NCBI RefSeq assembly: GCF_003935895.2
Contig: NZ_CP054058.1
Coordinates: 1,302,001-1,366,000 of the forward strand
Origin: Scandinavium goeteborgense
Lineage (GTDB): Bacteria > Pseudomonadota > Gammaproteobacteria > Enterobacterales > Enterobacteriaceae
Direction of reading: 5' to 3'
Length of the DNA: 64,000 nt
Shown here: positions 29,710 to 39,627 of the stretch, one piece after another
How the letters are laid out: each line of letters begins with the position of its first letter
Position numbering within the stretch: position 1 is the first letter of the stretch
Notes under the pieces: generated by a model
The model's database searches: none
The model's input: the letters and a program-made list of their open reading frames with translations, nothing else
What the model was told of the DNA's origin: nothing
Program-made: the position numbers and the translations under genes

Positions 29710-30482
29710 CGCTCCACGCCGTTGCCCGAGAAGGCGCGCCGAACCAGCCGTGGCTGGTGTTTCTGCACGGTTTTTCCGGCGATTGTCGTGAATGGCAGGC
29801 AATAGGAGAAAAGCTTACTGGGTTTTCCCGGCTGTATGTCGACCTGCCGGGGCATGGTGGCTCGGCATCCATTTCAGTCACCCGTTTCGACGACGTGTGC
29901 CGGGAATTGCAGGAAACCTTGGTTAGTTACAACATCCTGAATTATTGGCTGATTGGCTACTCGCTGGGTGGGCGCGTGGCGATGGTTGCGGCGACTCAGG
30001 CGAAACTGCCCGGTCTGAAAGGGCTGATTGTCGAAGGGGGTCATCCTGGCTTACAGGATGAAACTGCCCGTGAAGCGCGTTGGCAGTCCGATACACAATG
30101 GGCGCATCGCTTTCGTCACGAACCGCTGGCCGACGTTTTCGAGGCCTGGTATCGCCAGCCAGTATTTGCCTCACTCAACGACGCACAGCGCCAGACGCTG
30201 GTGGCGTTACGTGCCGACAACAATGGCCCGCGGCTGGCCGACATGCTGCTCGCCACTTCGCTTGCCGTGCAGCCTGATTTACGCGCGGCCCTCGCCGCCC
30301 ATGGCTATGCTTCAGGTGACTACACTTTTTTATATTTATGCGGCGAACGCGATGCCAAATTCCGCGCACTGGCGGAAGAACTGGCCGCGCCATGCCACCT
30401 CATTCCTCACGCCGGACACAACGCCCATCGGGAAAACCCCGCAGCGGTGGCGAACTGTCTGGCACAGATTCTGAATGACTGA
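29706..30482 (+). CDS. menH: SHCHC synthase MenH
   Basis: A 258-residue alpha/beta hydrolase-fold enzyme that eliminates pyruvate from SEPHCHC to give SHCHC. The nucleophile elbow is GYSLGG with Ser86; Asp in LCGERDAKF and His in [12 protein letters not shown] complete the triad. The oxyanion region is FLHGFSGD. A few residues longer than E. coli MenH (252). It overlaps menD at the ATGA junction. Confidence 0.95.
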   Translation: MTLHAVAREGAPNQPWLVFLHGFSGDCREWQAIGEKLTGFSRLYVDLPGHGGSASISVTRFDDVCRELQETLVSYNILNYWLIGYSLGGRVAMVAATQAKLPGLKGLIVEGGHPGLQDETAREARWQSDTQWAHRFRHEPLADVFEAWYRQPVFASLNDAQRQTLVALRADNNGPRLADMLLATSLAVQPDLRAALAAHGYASGDYTFLYLCGERDAKFRALAEELAAPCHLIPHAGHNAHRENPAAVANCLAQILND

Positions 30483-30496
30483 CGACAGGACATATT

Positions 30497-31354
30497 ATGA
30501 TTTCCCCAGATGAAAAAATGCTCTACGCCCCGGTTGAATGGCAGGACTGCTCAGAAGGTTTCACCGATATCCGTTATCAGAAATCCGCTGACGGCATCGC
30601 CAAAATCACCATCAACCGTCCGCAGGTACGTAACGCGTTCCGCCCAGTGACCGTCAAAGAGATGATCCAGGCGCTGGCTGATGCGCGCTATGACGACAAC
30701 GTCGGCACCATCATCTTGACCGGCGAAGGCGACAAAGCGTTCTGCGCGGGCGGCGATCAGAAAGTTCGCGGCGACTACGGCGGATACCAGGATGACTCCG
30801 GTACCCATCACCTGAACGTGCTCGACTTCCAGCGTCAAATCCGTACCTGCCCGAAACCGGTTGTCGCCATGGTTGCAGGCTATTCCATCGGTGGCGGCCA
30901 CGTGCTGCACATGATGTGTGACCTGACCATCGCGGCAGAAAACGCCATCTTCGGCCAGACCGGCCCGAAAGTGGGCTCTTTCGACGGCGGCTGGGGCGCG
31001 TCTTACATGGCCCGTATCGTGGGTCAGAAGAAAGCCCGCGAAATCTGGTTCCTGTGCCGTCAGTACGACGCGAAAGAAGCCCTGGACATGGGCCTGGTCA
31101 ACACCGTGGTTCCGCTGGCGGACCTGGAAAAAGAGACCGTGCGCTGGTGTCGCGAAATGCTGCAAAACAGCCCAATGGCGCTGCGCTGCCTGAAAGCGGC
31201 CCTTAACGCCGACTGCGACGGTCAGGCCGGTCTGCAGGAACTGGCGGGCAATGCCACTATGCTGTTCTACATGACTGAGGAAGGTCAGGAAGGCCGCAAC
31301 GCCTTCAACCAGAAACGTCAGCCTGATTTCAGCAAATTCAAACGGAATCCGTAA
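30497..31354 (+). CDS. menB: 1,4-dihydroxy-2-naphthoyl-CoA synthase MenB
   Basis: A 285-residue crotonase-fold enzyme closing the naphthoquinone ring from o-succinylbenzoyl-CoA. Family signatures are [21 protein letters not shown] (disordered active-site loop), [30 protein letters not shown] and [18 protein letters not shown]. It has the same length as E. coli MenB. The TAATG junction with menC shares one base. Confidence 0.96.
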   Translation: MISPDEKMLYAPVEWQDCSEGFTDIRYQKSADGIAKITINRPQVRNAFRPVTVKEMIQALADARYDDNVGTIILTGEGDKAFCAGGDQKVRGDYGGYQDDSGTHHLNVLDFQRQIRTCPKPVVAMVAGYSIGGGHVLHMMCDLTIAAENAIFGQTGPKVGSFDGGWGASYMARIVGQKKAREIWFLCRQYDAKEALDMGLVNTVVPLADLEKETVRWCREMLQNSPMALRCLKAALNADCDGQAGLQELAGNATMLFYMTEEGQEGRNAFNQKRQPDFSKFKRNP

Positions 31355-32319
31355 TGCGCAAAGCCCAGGTGTACCGCTGGCAGATCCCCATGGATGCGGG
31401 AGTGGTTCTGCGCGAGCGGCGGCTGAAAGCCCGCGACGGACTGTTGGTCTGGCTAAGCCTGGGCGATGCCGAAGGTTGGGGCGAGATTTCGCCCTTGCCG
31501 GGTTTTAGCCTGGAAACGCTCGACGACGCGCAAGCGGCGGCGATTGCCTGGGTGAATGCCTGGCTTGAAGGGAACGACCCTGAATTTCCGTCAGAGCCTT
31601 CTGCCGCGTTCGGCCTGAGCTGCGCGCTGACGGAGCTGAATGGCGACCTGCCCGACGCCGCCGATTACCGCGCTGCGCCGCTGTGTACCGGCGATCCGGA
31701 TGAGCTGTTCGCGGTCCTTCAGGCGATGCCTGGCGAAAAAATCGCGAAGGTGAAAGTCGGCCTATGGGAAGCGGTACGCGACGGTATGGTGGTCAATCTG
31801 CTGCTGGAAGCCGTGCCCGATTTACAGCTTCGTCTGGATGCCAACCGGGCCTGGACGCCGCTAAAAGCGCAGCAGTTCGCTAAATATGTTAATCCGGACT
31901 ATCGCGCGCGCATCGCCTTTATCGAAGAGCCGTGCCGCAGCCGCGATGATTCCCGCGCCTTTGCGCAAGAAACCGGGATTGCTATCGCCTGGGATGAAAG
32001 TCTGCGCGAAGCCGATTTCACTTTTACCGCCGAACCGGGCGTGAAGGCCGTGGTGATCAAACCCACACTCACCGGCAGTCTGCAAAAGGTCCGCGAACAG
32101 GTCGCGGCGGCCCATCAACAGGGGTTGACCGCGGTGATCAGCTCGTCGATTGAGTCGAGCCTCGGCCTGACGCAACTGGCGCGTATCGCCGCCTGGCTGA
32201 CGCCGGGCACCCTGCCAGGGCTGGACACGCTGAACCTGATGCAGGCACAGCTGATTCGCCGCTGGCCGGATAATGAATTACCGTGCATGACCTACGACAG
32301 TCTGGACCCGCTGTTATGA
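31354..32319 (+). CDS. menC: o-succinylbenzoate synthase MenC
   Basis: A 321-residue enolase-superfamily enzyme that dehydrates SHCHC to o-succinylbenzoate. The catalytic lysine motif KVKVG is near residue 134; metal ligands are Asp in LRLDANRAW, Glu in AFIEEPC and Asp in [10 protein letters not shown]; the second lysine is in VIKPTLTG. One residue longer than E. coli. It overlaps both neighbours (menB by one base, menE by four). Confidence 0.95.
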   Translation: MRKAQVYRWQIPMDAGVVLRERRLKARDGLLVWLSLGDAEGWGEISPLPGFSLETLDDAQAAAIAWVNAWLEGNDPEFPSEPSAAFGLSCALTELNGDLPDAADYRAAPLCTGDPDELFAVLQAMPGEKIAKVKVGLWEAVRDGMVVNLLLEAVPDLQLRLDANRAWTPLKAQQFAKYVNPDYRARIAFIEEPCRSRDDSRAFAQETGIAIAWDESLREADFTFTAEPGVKAVVIKPTLTGSLQKVREQVAAAHQQGLTAVISSSIESSLGLTQLARIAAWLTPGTLPGLDTLNLMQAQLIRRWPDNELPCMTYDSLDPLL

Positions 32320-33683
32320 TTTTCCACGATTACCCGTGGCGACACTGGCGTAACTCGCGCCCATGCGCGCAGGCGTTGCGTCTGGGTGATGAAACCCTCG
32401 ACTGGCAGCAGTTGTGCCAGCGAGTGGACGCCCTGGCTGCCGGGTTTGCGGCGCAAAATGTTCAGCCGGACGACGGCGTGTTGCTGCGGGCGTACAACAA
32501 CCCGTCAACTCTGCTGGCATGGCTGGCGCTGTTGCAGTGCGGCGCGCGCGTTTTGCCGGTTAATCCGCAGCTACCGCGCGAGCTGGTGGCGGCACTCTTG
32601 CCGCAGTTTTCGCTGCGCCACGCGTTATTGCTCACCGACGAAAAACCGTTCAACGCACTGTCTGAGTTAACGCTTCAGCAAGCTGGAGAGGTGCCGGACG
32701 TCGCCTGGCAGGCAGAACGTCTGGCGACCATGACGCTGACGTCAGGCTCCAGCGGCCTGCCAAAAGCCGCGGTGCATACGCTGGCTGCACATCTTGCCAG
32801 CGCCGAAGGCGTATTAGCCCTGATGCCCTACGGCGAAACCGACGACTGGCTGTTGTCGCTGCCGCTGTTTCACGTTTCCGGCCAGGGCATTCTCTGGCGC
32901 TGGTTACTGAAAGGCGCGCGCTTAACGGTGCGCGATCGCGTGCCGCTGGCGCAAATGCTCGAGGGCTGCACCCATGCTTCTCTGGTGCCGACCCAGCTGT
33001 GGCGGCTGCTGAACGACGACGAAACGCTCACGCTCAAAACTGTGCTGCTCGGCGGCGCGGCGATCCCCGTTGAGCTGGCGGAACATTCGCGTTCACGCGG
33101 CATCCGCACCTTTTGCGGCTACGGGCTGACGGAGTTTGCCTCGACGGTGTGCGCCAAAGAAACCGACGGCGAAGCGGACGTCGGCCCGGCGTTACCGGGG
33201 CGAGAAGTGAAAGTCGTCGACGGTGAAATCTGGCTGCGGGCGAAAAGCATGGCCGCGGGCTACTGGCGAAACGGCGAACTGATGCCGTTGACCAACGCCG
33301 AAGGCTGGTTCCCGACGCGCGACCGTGGCGAATTAGATGGCCAACGCCTGACCGTTCTCGGGCGCATGGATAATCTCTTTTTCTGCGGCGGGGAAGGCAT
33401 TCAGCCGGAAGAAGTGGAGCGGGTGATAAGCCGTCATCCGCAGGTCGAGCAAATCTTTATTGTGCCGCTGGATGACGCCGAATTTGGTCAGCGTCCGGTG
33501 GCGGTCGTGGAAGGGAGCGATGACTTTGACGTCACGCAAATGCCGGACTGGGCGATGGATAAACTGGCGCGCTTTCAGCAACCGGTGTGTTGGTTGATGC
33601 TGCCTGCCAGCCTGAAAACCGGCGGGATAAAAATCTCCCGCCGGGCATTACAGGAGTGGGTCAACGCCACGCTGCGCGGTTAG
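32316..33683 (+). CDS. menE: o-succinylbenzoate-CoA ligase MenE
   Basis: A 455-residue adenylate-forming acyl-CoA ligase. The phosphate loop is [17 protein letters not shown], the A5 motif [13 protein letters not shown], the A7/A8 region [23 protein letters not shown], and the catalytic lysine is in [10 protein letters not shown]. The frame opens at 32283, but the ATG at 32316 gives [11 protein letters not shown], as in E. coli MIFSDWPWRHW, with an ATGA overlap to menC. Last gene of the men operon. Its TAG stop overlaps the TAA of the convergent tctA, with no terminator between. Confidence 0.95.
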   Translation: MIFHDYPWRHWRNSRPCAQALRLGDETLDWQQLCQRVDALAAGFAAQNVQPDDGVLLRAYNNPSTLLAWLALLQCGARVLPVNPQLPRELVAALLPQFSLRHALLLTDEKPFNALSELTLQQAGEVPDVAWQAERLATMTLTSGSSGLPKAAVHTLAAHLASAEGVLALMPYGETDDWLLSLPLFHVSGQGILWRWLLKGARLTVRDRVPLAQMLEGCTHASLVPTQLWRLLNDDETLTLKTVLLGGAAIPVELAEHSRSRGIRTFCGYGLTEFASTVCAKETDGEADVGPALPGREVKVVDGEIWLRAKSMAAGYWRNGELMPLTNAEGWFPTRDRGELDGQRLTVLGRMDNLFFCGGEGIQPEEVERVISRHPQVEQIFIVPLDDAEFGQRPVAVVEGSDDFDVTQMPDWAMDKLARFQQPVCWLMLPASLKTGGIKISRRALQEWVNATLRG

Positions 33684-35194
33684 TTCGCTTCCGCGGTGGC
33701 TTTACGCTGACGTTTACGCACCAGACGCAGCACTGGTGGAATGACGATCACCGCGAAGGCCAGCACCAGCAGCGTTTTCGCCACGCCGCTTTCCCACAGA
33801 ATATTCATGCTGCCGTTGCTGATCGACAGCGCACGGCGCAGGTTCTGCTCGAGCATTTCCCCCAGCACGAACCCCAGGATCAGCGGCGACATCGGGAAAT
33901 TCATTTTCCGCAGAATATAGCCAAACACCCCAAGCCCCACCATCAACACCAAATCAAAGGTGGTGCTGTGTACCGCGTAAACACCGACCGCAGACACGGC
34001 AGCAATCGCCGGCACCAGGAACCACAACGGAATCGTTAACATGCGGGTGAACAGGCCAATCAGCGGAATGTTCATGATAAGCAACATCACGTTGGCAATC
34101 AGCAGTGCGGCAATCAGCCCCCAAACGATATCCGGTTGTTCGGTAAACATCGCCGGGCCAGGGGTGATGTTATACAGCGTCAGCGCGCCCATCATCACCG
34201 CCGTGGTGCCAGAACCCGGCACACCCAACGTCAGCATCGGAATGAACGAGCCGCAGGCCGAGGCGTTATTCGCAGCTTCCGGCGCGGCCACGCCGCGAAT
34301 ATCGCCCTTACCGAAGCTGTCGCTGTTACCGCTGATTTTCTTCTCGGTCATGTAGGTGATGGCGCTGGCGATGGTTGCTCCGGCCCCCGGTAGCACACCG
34401 ACGAAGAACCCCACCACCGACGAGCGCAGCGTGGCACCCACGCACTGCGACGCTTCCTTCATGTTAAACATCATGCGCCCGGTTTTACGCACCAGCGTCT
34501 GGCCGCTGCTGGTGCTTTCCAGCATCAGCAGAATTTCAGACACCGAGAACAGACCGATCACCACCACGATAAACTGCACGCCGTCGGACAAATGGACGCT
34601 GTCGAAGGTGAAGCGATATACCCCGGTGTTGGCATCTACGCCCACCGTCGCCAGGCCCAGTCCAATCAACGCCGCCAGGAAAGACTTCAGCGGGTTTTGC
34701 GCCATCATGCTGCCGAGACAGGCGATAGCAAATACCATCAGGGCGAAATACTCCGCCGGACCAAACGCCAGCGACCACTGCGCCAGCGCCGGAGCGAACA
34801 GAATGATGCCGAAGATAGCAATCATCGACCCCATAAACGAGCTGACGGCGGAAATCGACAGCGCGACGCCGCCGCGCCCTTGCTGCGCCATCGGGTAGCC
34901 GTCGAGCGCGGTCATAATCGCCGCCGCGTCGCCGGGCACGTTAAGCAGAATCGATGAAATGCGCCCACCGTATTCACAGCCGATATACACCGTGGCGAGC
35001 AAGATCAGCGCCGATTCCGCGGGCAGATGCAGGGCGAACGCCAGCGGCAGCAAAATGGCCACGCCGTTGATCGGTCCCAGGCCGGGCAGCAGCCCAACGA
35101 TAGTGCCGACGAAGCAGCCAATCAGCGCAATCACCAGGTTTTCCGGGGTCATCGCCACGGCGAACCCCTGCGAGAGATAAATCCAGGTATCCAT
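33680..35194 (-). CDS. tctA: tripartite tricarboxylate transporter large membrane subunit TctA
   Basis: A 504-residue integral membrane protein of the tripartite tricarboxylate transporter family, matching Salmonella TctA in length and sequence. The two family signatures are GLLPGLGPINGVAILLPL near the N-terminus and GVLPGAGATIASAITYMTEKK in the middle, with PEAANNASACGSFIPMLTLGVPGSGTTAVMMGAL. It is hydrophobic throughout with about eleven or twelve helices. The ATG at 35194 (MDTWIYLSQ) has GGAG seven bases upstream and is preferred over an in-frame ATG at 35218 that lies inside tctB. Likely substrates are citrate or similar tricarboxylates. Confidence 0.95.
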   Translation of the reverse strand: MDTWIYLSQGFAVAMTPENLVIALIGCFVGTIVGLLPGLGPINGVAILLPLAFALHLPAESALILLATVYIGCEYGGRISSILLNVPGDAAAIMTALDGYPMAQQGRGGVALSISAVSSFMGSMIAIFGIILFAPALAQWSLAFGPAEYFALMVFAIACLGSMMAQNPLKSFLAALIGLGLATVGVDANTGVYRFTFDSVHLSDGVQFIVVVIGLFSVSEILLMLESTSSGQTLVRKTGRMMFNMKEASQCVGATLRSSVVGFFVGVLPGAGATIASAITYMTEKKISGNSDSFGKGDIRGVAAPEAANNASACGSFIPMLTLGVPGSGTTAVMMGALTLYNITPGPAMFTEQPDIVWGLIAALLIANVMLLIMNIPLIGLFTRMLTIPLWFLVPAIAAVSAVGVYAVHSTTFDLVLMVGLGVFGYILRKMNFPMSPLILGFVLGEMLEQNLRRALSISNGSMNILWESGVAKTLLVLAFAVIVIPPVLRLVRKRQRKATAEAN

Positions 35195-35205
35195 AGGAGA
35201 CTCCG

Positions 35206-35637
35206 TCAGTTTAACCATGCGCCGAGCGGCAGGGTGACATCCAGCAGCCGGTCAAAGGCGAACCACAGCGTAACGCCGAGCACCACGCCAGAGAGGGCCG
35301 CCGCGAGCAGCGTCGCACCAAACAGCATGCCGATAATCGCCGTCAGAATGGCGGTTGCCAGCGGGAAGCCCAGCGATTCAAAGCCCCAGGCGTACATCAG
35401 CAGCACAATCACCATCACCAGCAGGCGCTGAAGCACCTGGCGATGCGGCCACTCCACGACGTCAGGGCGGCGCAGCAGCATCGACACCGAACACAGCAGC
35501 ATCAACCCGATAATGCCCAGCGGGAACGGACGCGGGCCAACCGGCTCATAGCTGTATTCGCTGTGAAGCTGCCAGGCGACCATCAGCCCGCCAAGGCAGA
35601 GCAGTAGCCAGATCCCGGCAAAAATACGATCGCTCAT
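35206..35637 (-). CDS. tctB: tripartite tricarboxylate transporter small membrane subunit TctB
   Basis: A 143-residue inner-membrane protein with four hydrophobic segments (about 4-20, 38-56, 72-92 and 95-125), the TctB family layout, with the recurrent PRPFPLGIIGLMLL loop. It is the small membrane partner of TctA. GGGGG lies just before the ATG. It follows tctC after 12 bases and precedes tctA after 11, one operon. Confidence 0.93.
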   Translation of the reverse strand: MSDRIFAGIWLLLCLGGLMVAWQLHSEYSYEPVGPRPFPLGIIGLMLLCSVSMLLRRPDVVEWPHRQVLQRLLVMVIVLLMYAWGFESLGFPLATAILTAIIGMLFGATLLAAALSGVVLGVTLWFAFDRLLDVTLPLGAWLN

Positions 35638-35649
35638 CTGCGCCCCCGG

Positions 35650-36630
35650 TTATTTGGCCAGACCAAACGATTTGGCCTGCTCGCGGTAGTCCGTGACTTG
35701 CTGCTTCACGTAGCTGTCGAGCGCTTTGCCGTTCAGGTTGAACTCAAACAGCCCGCGCAGTTCGCGCTGCTTTTTGAATTCTTCGGTCTGCTGCATCTTC
35801 GCAAAGGTATCGACCCACCAGTTGTACTCGGCGTCGCTCACTTTCGGCCCGACGTAGAACCCACGAATAATCGGCCAGACCAGGTCATAACCCTGTTCCT
35901 TGGCCGTCGGCACGTCGGCTAACTGACCCGGCAGACGGTTTTCAGAGAACACCGCCAGCACGCGGACTTTGTCGCCCTGTAGATACGGCACCATTTCGCT
36001 CAGGTCGCCGGACACCGCCTGCACGTGGTTGCCCATCAAGGCGGTGACCGGTTCGCCGCCGCCCTCAAAAGCGACGTAACGCATCTTGTGTGGGTCGACA
36101 TTGGCTTTCTGCGCCAGCTTGGCGGCCTTCATCCAGTCCTGGCTGCCAATCGACGCGCCTGCGCCAATCACCACCTGATTCGGATCTTTTTCCATCGCCG
36201 TCAGCAGGTCTTTCAGCGTTTTCCACGGCGCATCTTTACGCACGGCAATCATGCCGTAATCGGTGCCGACGCTCGCCAGCCAGCGCACGTCGTCGACGTT
36301 ATAGCGCCCGAATTTTCCTTGAGACAGGTTAAGCAGCGAGCCGCCGGAGAAGGCCACCACGGTACCCGGTTCGCCAGGGCGCTGTGCGACGATGGCGTTA
36401 TAGGCCACTGCGCCCACGCCGCCAGGCATGTAGGTCACGCGCATCGGTTTTTCGATGGCTTTGGTTTCCAGCAAACTGACCTGAATCAGCTTGCAGGTGA
36501 GGTCAAAACCGCCGCCGGGCTTGGCTGGTGCGATACATTCAGTGCGCCCCGGGGCTTCCACGGCCAGAGCATGTACGCTGCCGAGAAGCAGGGCAGAGAT
36601 AACAAAGGTACGAAGGATCTGCGTTTTCAT
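35650..36630 (-). CDS. tctC: periplasmic tricarboxylate-binding protein TctC
   Basis: A 326-residue extracytoplasmic solute-binding protein of the TctC (Bug-type) family, with a signal peptide of about 23 residues (basic MKTQILR, hydrophobic FVISALLLGSV, cleavage around HALA/VEAP). Mature motifs include CIAPAKPGGGFDLTCKLIQ and YMPGGVGAVAYNAI, the family ligand-binding loops. The ATG at 36630 has GAGGA upstream; a GTG four codons earlier lies over that site and is not used. First gene of tctCBA, divergent from the tctDE regulators. Confidence 0.94.
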   Translation of the reverse strand: MKTQILRTFVISALLLGSVHALAVEAPGRTECIAPAKPGGGFDLTCKLIQVSLLETKAIEKPMRVTYMPGGVGAVAYNAIVAQRPGEPGTVVAFSGGSLLNLSQGKFGRYNVDDVRWLASVGTDYGMIAVRKDAPWKTLKDLLTAMEKDPNQVVIGAGASIGSQDWMKAAKLAQKANVDPHKMRYVAFEGGGEPVTALMGNHVQAVSGDLSEMVPYLQGDKVRVLAVFSENRLPGQLADVPTAKEQGYDLVWPIIRGFYVGPKVSDAEYNWWVDTFAKMQQTEEFKKQRELRGLFEFNLNGKALDSYVKQQVTDYREQAKSFGLAK

Positions 36631-36779
36631 TTTTATCCTCACGCCGGGTAAACCGGATTAGTGGGTACAGGTTTTTTTCTGATTATGTGAACCGTCGTGT
36701 AGCGGTCCCGTTGCGTGATTGTTAAAACAGTAACCTTTCATTTCCCTTTCAATGCGCCACTTACTTTACAGGATGTGAT
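36631..36779. promoter_or_regulatory. tctC-tctD divergent promoter region
   Basis: 149 bases between divergent start codons, expected to hold promoters for both tctCBA and tctDE and a TctD binding site. A TTATGTGAACC string near 36685 and a TTGTTAAAACAGTAAC segment near 36719-36734 are visible, but no operator could be assigned with confidence. Confidence 0.45.
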
Positions 36780-37454
36780 ATGCGTCTCTTATTGGCGGAA
36801 GATAACCGTGAGCTGGCTCACTGGCTGGAGAAGGCGCTGGTGCAGGGCGGTTTTGCCGTCGACACCGTATTTGATGGCAAAGCCGCCGATCACCTTTTGC
36901 AAAGTGAAAAATACGCGTTGGCGGTGCTGGATATCGGCATGCCCGGTCTCGACGGGCTGGAAGTGGTACAGCGCCTGCGCAAGCGTGGGCAAACGCTGCC
37001 GGTGCTGCTGCTGACTGCACGCAGCGCCGTGGCGGAACGAGTGATTGGTCTCAATGCCGGGGCCGATGACTATTTGCCCAAGCCGTTTGAGCTGGAAGAA
37101 CTCGACGCCCGACTGCGCGCCCTGCTGCGCCGCAGCGAAGGCCAGGTGCAGGAGACGCAGCAGCTGGGTGACCTGGCGTTTCATGACGACGGTTATTTCC
37201 TGCTGCATGGGCAAACGCTGGCGCTCACGCCCCGGGAACATGCGCTGCTGACGGTGCTGATGTATCGCCGCCAGCGCCCGGTGTTGCGCCAGCAATTGTT
37301 CGAACAGGTGTTCAGCCTGAGCGACGATGTCAGTCCGGAAAGCATCGAACTCTATATCCACCGTTTGCGTAAAAAGCTACAGGACAGCAACGTGCGCATC
37401 GTGACGCTCCGCGGGCTTGGCTACCTGCTGGAGCGCAGCGATGACGTGGCGTAA
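36780..37454 (+). CDS. tctD: OmpR-family response regulator TctD
   Basis: A 224-residue two-component response regulator. The receiver has Glu7-Asp8, phospho-acceptor Asp51 (AVLDIGMPGLDG), Thr79 and Lys101 (YLPKPFELEELDARLRALLRR). The C-terminal winged helix (about 125-220) shows LTPREHALL, SPESIELYIHRLRKKL and TLRGLGYLLE. It matches Salmonella TctD in length. AGGA lies six bases upstream of the ATG. It is expected to activate tctCBA in response to tricarboxylates through TctE. It overlaps tctE by 14 bases. Confidence 0.95.
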   Translation: MRLLLAEDNRELAHWLEKALVQGGFAVDTVFDGKAADHLLQSEKYALAVLDIGMPGLDGLEVVQRLRKRGQTLPVLLLTARSAVAERVIGLNAGADDYLPKPFELEELDARLRALLRRSEGQVQETQQLGDLAFHDDGYFLLHGQTLALTPREHALLTVLMYRRQRPVLRQQLFEQVFSLSDDVSPESIELYIHRLRKKLQDSNVRIVTLRGLGYLLERSDDVA

Positions 37455-38850
37455 ACCGCAATCGCTTTTTGCTCAGCTGCTGCTGTTTCTCGGCTTGCCG
37501 CTGCTGTTGCTGTGGGGACTGTCGGCGTTTAACAGCTACGTCAGTGCGCTACAGGCGGCGACGCAGGCCTACGACCGCACGCTGCTTTCCTCGGCACGAA
37601 CCATTTCCGAACGTCTCGAAGTGCAGGCGAGCAAACTGGTGGTCAACGTCCCTTGGGTGGTGCTCGACAGCTTCGAGCTGAACATGAATGACAGCCTCTA
37701 TTACAAGGTGGTGGACCCGGCGGGAAAGGTGATTTCGGGCTATGACGATTTGCCCGCTATGCCGCCGTCGACTTCGCGCACCACGCTGTATCCGGCGCTG
37801 GCGTGGTTTTATCACACTCAGTATCGCGGGCAGGCCATTCGCGTGGCGCGCTTGCTTCAGCCGGTGAACGAAGGTGGCGTGATGGGCATGGCGGAAATCT
37901 ATGTCGCCGAAACGCTGCAATCCCGGCGCTACCTTGCGCGCCAGCTGCTCATCTCGTCGCTCATCACTCAGGGGATGTTAGTTCTGCTGACGCTGGCATT
38001 GGCGGGCTGGTTACTGCGCCGGGTGCTACGCCCGATGCGTCTGCTGTCGTCGATCATGGTGCGCCGCGATCCGGGCCTGTTGACGCCGCTGCCAGAGTTG
38101 CTGCCATGGTCGGAAACGCGGCTACTGATTATCGCCTTCAACCGCTACATCGACCGCCTTCGGGGCCTGATTTCCCGTCAGGAACGCTTCAGCGCCGACG
38201 CGTCTCATCAGCTTAAAACGCCGCTGGCAATCCTGAAAACGCAGGTCTCCGTGGCGCTGGCCAGCCCGCAGCCGCAGGCGTGGCGCGAAAGTTTACAGGC
38301 GATGAGCGTCACGCTGGATAACACCATTTCGCTCACCGAACGTCTGTTACAGCTCTCCGCCGTGAAGGGCAAAGAGCAGGGCACCCCACAGTTTGAAACC
38401 GTCGATTTGCACGACATCGTGCAGCAAAGCTGTTTTTCCCGGTTGGCGCAGGCCCGCAGCAAGCAAATTGACCTCGGCTATGAGGGCGAGCAAACGGCGA
38501 TGCCGGTGCAGGGCGACGCGATTCTGCTCGGCGAACTGTGCGCTAACTTGTTGGACAATGCGCTGAAATATACGCCCGTTTCTGGCACGGTGACGGTCAG
38601 CCTGACCCGCGACGGCGATAGCATTATTCTGGAAATTGAGGATAGCGGGCCCGGCATTGATGACGCGTTGCAAAGCCTGGCGCTGCAACCTTTCCAGCGG
38701 CTGGATAACGTCGGCGAAGCCGCCGGGGCAGGACTTGGGCTGGCGCTGGTCAATGATATCGCGCGTCTGCACCGCGCTGTGCCCGTGCTGTCGCGGAGTA
38801 CGCGTTTAGGCGGACTTTGTGTCAAATTGCGTCTGCTACAGGCCAAATAA
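37441..38850 (+). CDS. tctE: sensor histidine kinase TctE
   Basis: A 469-residue membrane sensor kinase. Transmembrane segments are at about 10-32 and 172-195, enclosing a periplasmic sensing domain of about 140 residues. A HAMP-like stretch follows, then the dimerisation helix with phospho-acceptor His256 (FSADASHQLKTPLAILK). The kinase domain shows ELCANLLDNALKYTP (N box), EDSGPGIDD (G1) and GAGLGLALVNDIA (G2). The start MTWRKPQSLFAQ matches Salmonella TctE (471 residues) and lies inside the end of tctD. It presumably senses citrate or related acids in the periplasm. Confidence 0.94.
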   Translation: MTWRKPQSLFAQLLLFLGLPLLLLWGLSAFNSYVSALQAATQAYDRTLLSSARTISERLEVQASKLVVNVPWVVLDSFELNMNDSLYYKVVDPAGKVISGYDDLPAMPPSTSRTTLYPALAWFYHTQYRGQAIRVARLLQPVNEGGVMGMAEIYVAETLQSRRYLARQLLISSLITQGMLVLLTLALAGWLLRRVLRPMRLLSSIMVRRDPGLLTPLPELLPWSETRLLIIAFNRYIDRLRGLISRQERFSADASHQLKTPLAILKTQVSVALASPQPQAWRESLQAMSVTLDNTISLTERLLQLSAVKGKEQGTPQFETVDLHDIVQQSCFSRLAQARSKQIDLGYEGEQTAMPVQGDAILLGELCANLLDNALKYTPVSGTVTVSLTRDGDSIILEIEDSGPGIDDALQSLALQPFQRLDNVGEAAGAGLGLALVNDIARLHRAVPVLSRSTRLGGLCVKLRLLQAK

Positions 38851-38996
38851 TCAGTCGTGGTGACGGTTTCAGGTAGTAACTGGTTACAATCGGCTGGTCA
38901 TTCCACTTTTTAGTGCATTGATTCCTGAGCATTCAGCAGTACAATTCTGCCGTTTTGGGTATTTTTATTAATTTGTGTTTGCTGGAACGTTAAAAA

Positions 38997-39539
38997 ATGA
39001 AAAAAGGTATTTTGTTAGGTCTGTCCGGACTGCTGTTTGTTTCCGCTGCTGCCAACGCGATTAGCGTGAGTGGCCAGGCGGGTGAACACTACACCAATCT
39101 GGGCGTCGGCTTTGGAACGGAGTCTACGGGTCTTGCGCTGAGCGGTAACTGGACACACAGCGATAACGACGGCGATGCCGCCAACATCGGTGTGGGTCTG
39201 AACATTCCGCTGGGCCCATTCATTGCGACCGTCGGTGGTAAAGGCGTATATACCAACCCGAACGACGGCGACGAAGGTTATGCCGCAGCGGTCGGCGGCG
39301 GCCTGCAGTGGCAAATCGGCGACAGCTTCCGTCTGTTTGGCGAGTACTACTACTCTCCGGACTCGCTCTCCAGCGGTATCGAGAGCTACCAGGAAGCGAA
39401 TGCGGGTGGTCGCTGGACTATCATGCGTCCAATCAGCATCGAAGCGGGTTACCGTTACCTGAACCTGGCGGGCAAAGATGGCAATCGCGATAACACCCTC
39501 GCTGATGGCCCTTACGTCGGCGTAAGCGCAGCGTTCTAA
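38997..39539 (+). CDS. yfaZ: outer-membrane beta-barrel protein YfaZ
   Basis: A 180-residue YfaZ-family protein. A signal peptide of about 20 residues (MKKGILLGLSGLLFVSAAANA) is followed by alternating hydrophobic strands rich in Gly, Tyr and Asn (HYTNLGVGFGTESTGLALSGNW, FRLFGEYYYSPDSL, SIEAGYRYLNLAG), ending in Phe as barrel proteins do. Same length as E. coli YfaZ, whose function is not known. The signal peptide core differs from E. coli, but the mature part is close. GGAACG precedes the ATG. Confidence 0.92.
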   Translation: MKKGILLGLSGLLFVSAAANAISVSGQAGEHYTNLGVGFGTESTGLALSGNWTHSDNDGDAANIGVGLNIPLGPFIATVGGKGVYTNPNDGDEGYAAAVGGGLQWQIGDSFRLFGEYYYSPDSLSSGIESYQEANAGGRWTIMRPISIEAGYRYLNLAGKDGNRDNTLADGPYVGVSAAF

Positions 39540-39627
39540 TCCTCCGGCGCGGCATTCTGTCGCGCCTGTTTTCCCTTTCCCTCTCGCCTCCGCTATAGTG
39601 AATCGTCCTCTTGTTAAGGAGAAAACG

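Noticed and set aside
35195..35218. Upstream ATG at 35218 for tctA
   Set aside because: It lies within the end of tctB and before the GGAG site that serves the ATG at 35194; the latter gives the family length of 504 residues.
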